DNA of 6,531 nucleotides, taken from NCBI GenBank assembly GCA_046155815.1, contig JBJXFY010000251.1, positions 1 through 6,531 of the forward strand. Direction: 5' to 3'. Made by a program: the position numbers and the translations under genes. The notes below the pieces were generated by a model. That model searched no databases. It was not told the origin of the DNA and saw nothing but the letters and a program-made list of their open reading frames with translations. The first letter of the stretch is position 1; the number at the start of each line of letters is the position of its first letter. The DNA is from JBJXFY01 sp046155815 (GTDB taxonomy: Bacteria > Verrucomicrobiota > Verrucomicrobiia > Limisphaerales > CAIMTB01). This document shows, piece after piece, positions 1 to 6,400 of the stretch.

Positions 1-1
1 C

Positions 2-1363
2 GCCTTCCCGCAGCTCACCGGCAACCGCTCCATCGGCCCGCTGCTCACGCGCCTCGACGCGTTCCTCGCGCCCCGGCCGCTGCGGCGGCTGGTCTCCCGC
101 CGCACGGGCACGCTCGACTTCACGGCGCTGCTCGACCGCGGGCACATCCTGTTCGCCCGGCTCGCCCAGGGAGCCGTCGGCCGCGAGAACGCCCACCTGC
201 TCGGCTCGCTCCTCATGGCCAAGCTCCAGCAGGCGGTCTTCAGCCGCCAGCGCCTGGCGGCGGCGCAGCGCCGCGACTTCTGGGTGTACGTGGACGAGTT
301 CCCGGACTTCATCACGCCGAGCCTGGCGGAGCTGCTCACCGGCGCGCGCAAGTACCGCGTGGGCCTCACCCTCGCCCACCAGGAGCTGCGCCAGCTTGAG
401 CGCGACCGCGAGTTGGCCGGGGCGGTGCTCGGCAGCACGGGCACGCGCGTCGTCTTCCGCGTCGGCGACGACGACGCCCGCAAGCTGGCCGAGGGGTTCG
501 CCCACTTCACCGCGCGCGACCTTCAGAACCTCGCCACGGGTCACGCCGTCGTCCGGGCGGGACAAAGCGACCACGACTTCAACCTCGCGGTGCCATCCCC
601 GGAGCCGGTACTGGAGGCGGAGGCCACGGCCCGGCGGCAGGCCGTGCTCGCCGCCTCCCGCGCCCGGTTCGGTCCCGCGCCCGAGGAGCCGCCGCCGGAA
701 CCGTCCCTGCCTCCCACGCCGGAACCAGGTCCACCCTCCGCCCCGAACGTCGGTGCCGCGGAAGTTCCGAAGCCGGAACCTGTCGTGGCGGTTCAGCCCG
801 CGGCCCCGACGAAGCCGCCCTCCAAGGCGGCGGCTGAGCTGGGCAAGGGAGGCGAGCAGCACCGGGCCATCCAGACCCGGCTCAAGGAGGCGGCGGAGAT
901 GCTGGGATTCCGGGCGGTCGTCGAGATGGAGATTCCAGGGGGAGGGTCGGTGGACCTGTTCCTCCAGCGCGGGACGCAGACCTTGGCCTGCGAGGTGTCG
1001 GTCACCAACACCCTCGACTACGAGGTCGGCAACGTCCGCAAGTGCCTCCAGGCCGGCTTCCCGAACGTGGTGGTCGTGTCGCCGAACCAGGAGAAGCTTC
1101 GGAAACTCGAGGCCGCCGTCCGCAACTCCCTGGGCGCGGAGGAGACGCGCCCGGTGGCGTTCTTCCTGCCGGACGACTTTGCCAAACATCTGGCAACGCT
1201 GAAGCCGCCCTCGCCGGACGCGGTGGCGAGCGAAACCACCACGAAAGGTTACAAGGTCCGCAGGAAGTACGAGCCGCGTCCCGCTGCCGAACGCCAAGCA
1301 CTCGAGGAGGACGCGATCAGGTCGCTGGCGGCCATGCTCAAGCCGCCCGCGAACCCCGGCTAG
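2..1363 (+). CDS. Conjugation-type HerA/VirB4/TraG-like ATPase (C-terminal part) fused to a PD-(D/E)XK-like domain
   Basis: The frame is open from base 2 to a TAG at 1361-1363 (453 visible codons), so the start and the Walker A motif lie upstream. The ATG at 215 is internal, since strong protein similarity to the family continues upstream of it. Codons 92-99 read DFWVYVDE, a Walker B strand ending in Asp98-Glu99. It is followed by ARKYRVGLTLAHQ (115-127) and GSTGTRVVFRVG (144-155), the layout of DUF87/TraM-recognition ATPases that pump DNA in type IV secretion and conjugation. A Pro/Glu-rich linker (about 224-274) joins a second domain (about 277-375) with the strand pattern of PD-(D/E)XK nucleases: Asp318 (SVDLFL), Glu331 (ACEVSVT), then a helix with NVRKC (344-348). 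The usual ExK is ExS here. The role is probably DNA translocation at the membrane for element transfer; a HerA-nuclease defence role is the alternative. The ATPase fold is secure, the nuclease fold less so. The 3' end overlaps the convergent regulator gene. Confidence 0.85.
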   Translation, partial: AFPQLTGNRSIGPLLTRLDAFLAPRPLRRLVSRRTGTLDFTALLDRGHILFARLAQGAVGRENAHLLGSLLMAKLQQAVFSRQRLAAAQRRDFWVYVDEFPDFITPSLAELLTGARKYRVGLTLAHQELRQLERDRELAGAVLGSTGTRVVFRVGDDDARKLAEGFAHFTARDLQNLATGHAVVRAGQSDHDFNLAVPSPEPVLEAEATARRQAVLAASRARFGPAPEEPPPEPSLPPTPEPGPPSAPNVGAAEVPKPEPVVAVQPAAPTKPPSKAAAELGKGGEQHRAIQTRLKEAAEMLGFRAVVEMEIPGGGSVDLFLQRGTQTLACEVSVTNTLDYEVGNVRKCLQAGFPNVVVVSPNQEKLRKLEAAVRNSLGAEETRPVAFFLPDDFAKHLATLKPPSPDAVASETTTKGYKVRRKYEPRPAAERQALEEDAIRSLAAMLKPPANPG

Positions 1364-1595
1364 CGCGCGACAGACGGAAGAGCGGGCCGGCGACACGTCG
1401 GTCCGAATAGTGCTCGATCATCCGGATGCGAAGCCGCGTGAGGCTCAGTTCGGGTCGCTCCTCCGCGTTGAAGACCGTGGGCGCGGCCACGCCTAGCTCG
1501 CGGGCGGCCTCCGCCTTGGTGCGGCCGGCACCGAGGCGCGCGGCCTTGGCCAGGGCGGCCAGTTCCGGCTCGGTGACCATCTCCTTCGTCAGCAT
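1338..1595 (-). CDS. Small helix-turn-helix (XRE-like) transcriptional regulator
   Basis: This is an 85-residue basic protein. Residues about 24-46 (GRTKAEAARELGVAAPTVFN and following) form a helix-turn-helix of the Cro/CI-XRE type, with the recognition helix at about 37-46. Next comes LSLTRLRIRMIEHY (50-63), which resembles the closing helix of short phage/plasmid repressors. The ATG at 1595 is chosen because a good ribosome site (AGGAAGGG) lies 10 bases upstream. The frame is open much further upstream, but that stretch is antisense to the recombinase. The gene is convergent with the ATPase gene and overlaps its last 26 bp. It is divergent from the recombinase across an 81-bp gap, the usual arrangement for a repressor that controls its own and the integrase promoter. 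That role, or an antitoxin-like one, is inference; no toxin partner is visible. Confidence 0.8.
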   Translation of the reverse strand: MLTKEMVTEPELAALAKAARLGAGRTKAEAARELGVAAPTVFNAEERPELSLTRLRIRMIEHYSDRRVAGPLFRLSRASRGSRAA

Positions 1596-1676
1596 CGGGA
1601 CGGCACCCTTCCTGAACGTAGTTGGAATGGCTATTGTTTTCTTGAGCCTGCCGCGGCCTTCGACGATCCTTCCGTC
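1596..1676. promoter_or_regulatory. Divergent intergenic region between regulator and recombinase
   Basis: This 81-bp gap separates two divergent genes and must hold, or overlap, both promoters. Its middle (about 1615-1645) is clearly more A/T-rich than the surrounding coding DNA, as expected for promoter DNA in a GC-rich genome. I could not place a convincing -35/-10 pair on either strand, nor a clean operator palindrome for the HTH protein. The recombinase start at 1677 has no recognisable Shine-Dalgarno sequence, so it may be translated from a short or leaderless transcript. Promoter presence is inferred from gene layout. Confidence 0.5.
1606..1613 (-). promoter_or_regulatory. Ribosome binding site of the HTH regulator
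   Basis: On the minus strand this reads AGGAAGGG, close to the Shine-Dalgarno consensus, 10 bases before the ATG at 1595. It fixes the start of the regulator and rules out the longer upstream reading of that frame. The recombinase and dehydrogenase genes have no comparable site, so the regulator is the only gene here with a clear one. Confidence 0.65.
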
Positions 1677-3170
1677 ATGAGCCCGGACTTCCCCGACGCC
1701 CTCCCGCCGCGGCCCGTGGGCCTCTGGATCCGCGTCAGCACCGACGACCAGGCCAAGGGCGACAGCCCGAAGCACCACGAGGCGCGGGGCCGCCACTTCG
1801 CCGCCGCCAAGGGCTGGGCGGTGATGGAGGTTTATGATCTGGCCGGCGTGAGCGGCAAGTCCGTCATGGAGCATCCCGAGACGAAGCGGATGCTGGAGGA
1901 CGTCCGGCGCGGCCACATCTCCGGGCTCGTCTTCTCCAAGCTCGCCCGGCTCACGCGCAACGCCCGCGAACTGATGGACTTCGCCGAGTTCTTCCGCCAG
2001 CACAACGCCGACCTCGTCTCCCTGCAGGAGAACATCGACACCGGCACGCCGGCCGGCCGCCTCTTCTACAACATGGTCGCCGTGATGGCGCAGTGGGAAC
2101 GCGAGGAGATCGCCGACCGCGTCCGCGCCTCCATCGCGATCCGCGCCAAGCTGGGCAAGCCGCTCAACGGCAAGGCCCCGTTCGGATACCGGTGGGTGGA
2201 CAAGAAGCTCTCGCCCGACCCGGACGAAGCCCCGGTGCGCCGCCTGATGTACCAGCTCTTCGCCGAGCACCGGCGCAAGAAGACGGTCGCCCGGCTGCTG
2301 AACGAGCAGGGACTCCGCACCCGCGACGGCCACCGCTTCACCGACACCACCGTGGGCCGGCTGATCGCGGACCCGACGGCAAAAGGTCTCCATCGCGCCA
2401 ACTACACGCGACGCGTGGCCGACAAGCGGCCCTGGGCGCTCAAGCCTGAGCACGAGTGGGTGATGACGCCCGTGGAGCCGATTGTGCCAGAGGAACTGTG
2501 GCTCCGGTGCAACGACCTGCTGGAGACGCGCCGCACGGCCCGTTCCCGGCCGGGGAAGCGCCCCGTCCACCTTTTCGCCGGCCTGACGGTCTGCGGCTGC
2601 GGGGCCAAGATGTATGTGCCCACCAACACCCCGAAGTACGTGTGCGGGAAGTGTCGCCGGAAGATCCCGTGCGCCGACCTCGAGGGCATCTTCCTCGAAG
2701 AGCTGAAAGGCTACCTGCTTTCACCCTCCTCGGCCGCCGGCTATGTGGCGCAGGCGGGGGCCGCCCTCGCCGCCAGGACCGCCCTGCTCGGGGCGCAGCA
2801 GAAGGATCTGCAGCGCGTCCGGCAGGACATGGACGCCGCCGTCCGCCTGTACACGGACGGCGGATTGAACGTGGCCCAGTTCAAGGAGCGCTACCAGCCG
2901 CTGGACGACCGCAAGCGCGCCATCGAGGAGGAGCTTCCCCGCATCGAGGCGGAGGCGGCGCTGCTCAAGATGGAGGGCTTCACCGTGGAGCACATCATGG
3001 CCGAGGTCCGCGGCCTCGACGCGCGCTGGCCGCAGATGGACCCGCCGCAGCGGCGCACCCTGGTCGAGATGCTGGTGAAGGAGGTCGTCGTGGACGATCA
3101 GGAAGTCACCTTAACCCTCTGCTACGCCCCCTCTTTCGAGAACATGACAAATAGGCAACGCACGGTGTGA
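1677..3170 (+). CDS. Large serine recombinase (site-specific integrase)
   Basis: At 497 residues, this has the full architecture of large serine integrases, which cut attP and attB with a 2-bp stagger through a 5'-phosphoserine link. The catalytic resolvase domain spans about 14-160, with nucleophile Ser21 in WIRVSTDDQ and active-site arginines Arg19, Arg91 and Arg94 (SKLARLTRN). A long helix covers about 134-160. The 'recombinase' DNA-binding domain (about 166-290) contains KAPFGYRW and DGHRFTDTTVGRLI. A zinc ribbon at about 296-334 has Cys306, Cys308, Cys323, Cys326 and Cys332. A Glu/Arg-rich, probably coiled-coil segment (about 360-435) leads into a C-terminal extension. All key residues are present and the length is normal, so it is probably active. 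The ATG at 1677 starts just ahead of the conserved fold; no Shine-Dalgarno is seen. It is divergent from the HTH regulator, and its stop codon lies at the junction with the broken yjbQ, which identifies its target. Confidence 0.96.
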   Translation: MSPDFPDALPPRPVGLWIRVSTDDQAKGDSPKHHEARGRHFAAAKGWAVMEVYDLAGVSGKSVMEHPETKRMLEDVRRGHISGLVFSKLARLTRNARELMDFAEFFRQHNADLVSLQENIDTGTPAGRLFYNMVAVMAQWEREEIADRVRASIAIRAKLGKPLNGKAPFGYRWVDKKLSPDPDEAPVRRLMYQLFAEHRRKKTVARLLNEQGLRTRDGHRFTDTTVGRLIADPTAKGLHRANYTRRVADKRPWALKPEHEWVMTPVEPIVPEELWLRCNDLLETRRTARSRPGKRPVHLFAGLTVCGCGAKMYVPTNTPKYVCGKCRRKIPCADLEGIFLEELKGYLLSPSSAAGYVAQAGAALAARTALLGAQQKDLQRVRQDMDAAVRLYTDGGLNVAQFKERYQPLDDRKRAIEEELPRIEAEAALLKMEGFTVEHIMAEVRGLDARWPQMDPPQRRTLVEMLVKEVVVDDQEVTLTLCYAPSFENMTNRQRTV

Positions 3171-3182
3171 TGTGCATGGCGT
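3153..3182. other. Candidate hybrid attachment site (attL/attR) at the element-yjbQ junction
   Basis: Right of about 3166 the minus strand encodes YjbQ; left of it the match stops and recombinase sequence begins, so a recombination junction lies here. The sequence has an imperfect dyad: GCAC (3160-3163) and GTGC (3172-3175) separated by 8 bases, with further matching pairs outward at 3158/3177, 3156/3179, 3155/3180 and 3153/3182. The centre falls on GT at 3167-3168, which fits a 2-bp crossover core shared by attP and attB. Serine integrase sites are about 40-50 bp with weak inverted symmetry, so the true site probably extends beyond these limits. The junction is well supported; the exact core is inferred. 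Confidence 0.6.
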
Positions 3183-3306
3183 TCACGAGACAGAGTCCCT
3201 CCTGCACGCCGCTGCGGACGACCAGCCGCGCCACGGTGTCCGTCAGGTTCACGAACCCGCGCCGGGCCGGAACCTCCATCCAGAGATGCTCGGTGAGGTG
3301 CTTCAT
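3166..3306 (-). pseudogene. yjbQ: yjbQ/UPF0047 gene, 5' fragment cut off by the inserted element
   Basis: Forty-seven codons from the ATG at 3306 match the N-terminus of YjbQ/UPF0047 proteins: MKHLTEHLWMEVP, RRGFVNLTD (16-23), SGVQEGLCLVNAMHIT (32-47). Intact members are about 130-140 residues and continue after 'HIT/HTS' with a segment such as ASVFINDDE. Here the frame instead runs into 19 unrelated residues antisense to the recombinase and stops at 3106. The conserved catalytic region is missing, so this copy should not work. The family is annotated as secondary thiamine-phosphate synthase from weak in vitro activity of E. coli YjbQ; the physiological role is unsettled. A longer start at 3369 is possible, but the family begins with this MKxxT segment. 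No clear Shine-Dalgarno is visible. The missing 3' part should lie at the other end of the element. Confidence 0.87.
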
Positions 3307-3438
3307 GGTCGGATCGTCAGCGAGGCCGGGCCGGGAGCCAGCGTAGAGCAACGGACACGGCGCGACCAAGGTTTGTCACGCGCCTGCCGCGCCCGGCCCG
3401 CCGCTTGAACCGGCCGGCCCGCGTGCCACCCTCGCGGC
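3307..3438. promoter_or_regulatory. Divergent spacer between yjbQ and the dehydrogenase gene
   Basis: This 132-bp chromosomal spacer lies between two divergent starts and presumably carries promoters for both. It is very GC-rich and contains short self-complementary runs such as CCGGCCGG near 3411-3418. I see no convincing sigma-70 promoter pair, no strong terminator and no Shine-Dalgarno before the GTG at 3439. An in-frame stop at 3406-3408 limits how far upstream the dehydrogenase can begin. Confidence 0.4.
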
Positions 3439-6400
3439 GTGCCCCGCCGAGCCGCCGCGCTGCTGCTAGCCCTCCTGCTGCCGTCCCCGGCCGCCATGGA
3501 CGCCTCGGCCGACCCCGCGGCCACCGTCACCAGCACGAATATCCCCGCCGGCGCGACCGCGGCGCAGGCCCGGCTCCGCGTCGCGCCCGGCCTGGCCGTC
3601 GAACTGTGGGCCGCCGAGCCGCTCGTGCAGGACGTGACGAGCCTCGCCTTTGACGAGCACGGCCGCGCGTACATCGTCGAGTCCGGCCGCCGCCGCACCA
3701 GCGTCTTCGACGTCCGCAACCTCCAGCCGTGGCTCGACGACGACTTCGCCCTGCGCTCGGTGGCCGACCGCGCCGCCTTCCTGCGCGAAAGGCTCACGCC
3801 CGGCGCGCCGGACTACGCCGCCTTCCTCCAGGCCGTCGCCAAGTCGAAGTTCGGCGACTTCAACCGCGACGGCCTCACCAACTGGCACGACCTTGAGGTC
3901 GAGCAGGAGCGCATCCGCCTGGTGTGGGACGCGGACGGCGACGGCCGGGCGGACACGGCGCGGACGTTTGCCGACGGCTTCCGCACGATCGTCAGCGGCG
4001 TCGCCGCCGGCGTGCTCGCGCGCGGGACGAACGTGTGGTTCACGAGCATCCCGGATCTGTGGCGGTTTCCGGCGGCCCCGGTGGTGGTGCAACCGGCGGA
4101 CAGCGGCGCCGTGTCTCCTCCGGCTTTCTCCCCCAGCCACCCGCAGGCGGAACGCCTGCTCACCGGCTTCGGCGTCCACGTCGCCTTCGGCGGGCACGAC
4201 CTGCACGGGCTGACCTTCGGGCCGGACGGCCGGCTGTACTTCAGCATCGCCGACCGCGGCCTTTGCGTGACGAACCGCGAGGGCGTCGTGCTCAACGTCC
4301 CCGACACTGGCGCCGTGCTGCGCTGCGAGCCGGACGGGTCGCAGCTCGAGGTCTTCGCCACCGGCCTGCGCAACCCGCAGGAACTCGCCTTCGACGACTT
4401 CGGCAACCTCTGGACCGGCGACAACAACGGCGACGGCGGCGACAAGGCCCGCTGGACGCTCGTGCTCGAGGGCGCGGACTACGGCTGGACCATCGGCTGG
4501 CAGTGGCTGCCCAAGATGGGCGCGTGGAACAGCGAGCGCCTCTGGCACACGCGCGAAAGCAACTCCGCCGCGTACCTCGTCCCGCCCGTCGCCCACGTCG
4601 GCCACGGCCCGGCCGGCATCGCGCACTACCCCGGCACCGGCCTCGGCGACCGCTTCACCAACCATTTTTTCTACAGCGACTTCCCCGGCGGCGTCCGCGC
4701 CTTCCGCGTCGAGCCGGACGGGGCCTTTTTCAAGGCCGCCGACGCCGGGCCGTGGCTCGAGGACAACTCGGCCACGAACTTCACCGGCAAGCTGCTCTGG
4801 AACCTTGCGCCGGTGGACGTGGCCTTCCCGCCCGGCGGCGGCGTGGTCGTGGCCGACGCCTTCCCGTCGTGGGAAAAGACCGGCGGCGCGCGGCTCTGGC
4901 GCGTGTTCGATCCCGCGCTGAAGGACGATCCCGCCATCGCCGAGGTGGCGCGCCTGCTCCGCGAAGGCATGGCGAAGCGGAGCAACGACGAACTTGCCCG
5001 CCTGCTCGGCCACCGCGACCAGCGCGTGCGGCTGGAGGCGCAGTTCGAGCTGGCGGGGCGGGGCCAGGACGGCTGGCCGGTGCTGGAACGCGTCGCGTTC
5101 AAGGGCACGAACACGCTCGCGCGCCTGCACGCGATCTGGGGGCTGGGGCAGATCGTGAGGACCGGCGGGCCTGACGTTGACCTCGATCGCTTGCTGCACC
5201 TCACGAAACTCCTCGGGGAGCCGGAAGAGCATGTTCGTGCGGCTGCTGTCCGCCTTGTCTGTGAAGCCAGGCTTGGCAACGCCGAACCTCTGGTCCGGAA
5301 GGCCATGCTGGATGTTTCTCCGCGAGTCTCCGCGGAAGCGATCCTTGGATTCAGGCACTTCTTTGCGGACGCCGCCCTGCGCGGACGATCAAGCGTTCTA
5401 CGAAAGGCTTATGATGCGCTTCCAGCCGGCCTGAGGAAGTTCTTGCCCGAGCCACGCAGTCACAACCTGATCAGCATTCCCTATCTGGAGCTGCCCGCGG
5501 CTGTCTCGGAGGTTCACGGGGGAGACGTAACCGTCCTTCATGCTGTAGCCGCACTTGGGGGCAGACTCGCAGAAATCGAACCCGACGCGGGCTCTCTATT
5601 GAGATCATTTCTCCATGACCCGAACAGCTCGAACAAGATCAACCTTCGCCTGGGCGTTGTCCTTGGTCTTCGGCGTTCGGCGGATGCGTCAGTCAGTGAT
5701 TTCTTGAATGACTCGGATTCACAAATCATACTTGAAGCCGCCCGGGCCATTCATGACGCGGGAACAAGTGAATTCGACCCCGGCGGACGACCAAGGCCAG
5801 CAACCCTGCCGCTCCTAGCCGCGATGATTTCTCCTGGCCGCCTCGAGCGTCTCGTCCACCGGGAAAACCTCCCCTTCACTCTCGACGAAGCCCGCGCGTG
5901 GATTCTCCGCCGCGCGGTGAACGCGAACTTCCGCCTCGGCACGCCCGCCCACGCCGACGCGCTCGGCGGATTCGCCGCCCGCACGGCCGCCGATTCCCAG
6001 GCCTCCGCGCTGATGCACGGCGTCGCGATCGAGGCGCTCGAAGCCCTCGCGCTCTGGGCGCAGCCGCCCGGCCGCGACCGCGTCACCGGCCTGTGGCGGC
6101 CGTTGCCGCCGCGCGACCCGCAGCCTGCGCGCTCCGCCCTCGCGGCGGCCTGGCCTGCCGTCGCCGCCACCAACGCCGCGCCGGCCGTCCTCGTGGCCGC
6201 GCTCCGGGCGGCGGAGGCGCTCGCGCTGCCCGCCCTGGACGAGACCCTCACCCGCCTCGCCGGCCACGCCGATGCGGCCGTGGCCGCCGAGGTGAAGCGG
6301 CTGCTCGGGCGGCGCGCGGAGGAGCCGGCGGCGCTCGCGGCGAGGCTGGAATCTGGCGCGCTCCGCGACCAGCAGGCCGCGCTGGCCGCCCTCGCCGCGT

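Larger units (their letters stand above)
1..3168. mobile_element. One end of an integrated element carried by a large serine recombinase
   Basis: I infer that everything left of about 3168 belongs to an integrative element whose far end is outside the window. Three observations support this. A large serine recombinase gene lies at the extreme edge, as is usual for elements that place integrase next to attP. The sequence just past its stop codon is the interior of a truncated chromosomal gene (yjbQ). The neighbouring cargo is a conjugation-type ATPase and a small phage-like regulator. The ATPase points to an integrative conjugative or mobilisable element rather than a plain prophage, but no relaxase, other secretion genes or structural phage genes are visible. 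The left boundary is unknown; start 1 is only the window edge. Confidence 0.72.

Noticed and set aside
396..1202. 268-codon plus-strand frame over the ATPase gene
   Set aside because: It is an Arg/Ser/Pro-rich shadow frame; the overlapping frame carries the Walker B and nuclease-like motifs.
1596..2570. Upstream extension of the HTH regulator frame to 410 codons
   Set aside because: The extension is antisense to the recombinase and has no recognisable domain, while a good ribosome site precedes the ATG at 1595.
3172..3408. 78-codon plus-strand frame after the recombinase
   Set aside because: It is antisense to the YjbQ fragment, with no similarity I recognise and no ribosome site.
3373..3410. 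TTGTCA ... TTGAAC as a promoter for the dehydrogenase
   Set aside because: The spacing is about 25 bases, far from 16-18, and the second box is a poor -10.
3496..3498. ATG as start of the dehydrogenase
   Set aside because: It would remove the whole signal peptide encoded between the GTG at 3439 and this codon.
3924..5174. 416-codon plus-strand frame
   Set aside because: It overlaps the dehydrogenase in another frame, is extremely Arg-rich with no domain, and is a GC-driven shadow.
3466..5358. 630-codon open frame on the minus strand
   Set aside because: It is antisense to the dehydrogenase, which has clear family motifs. Its composition (Val/Ala/Arg/Gly-rich, no recognisable domain) is what GC-rich antisense frames give.
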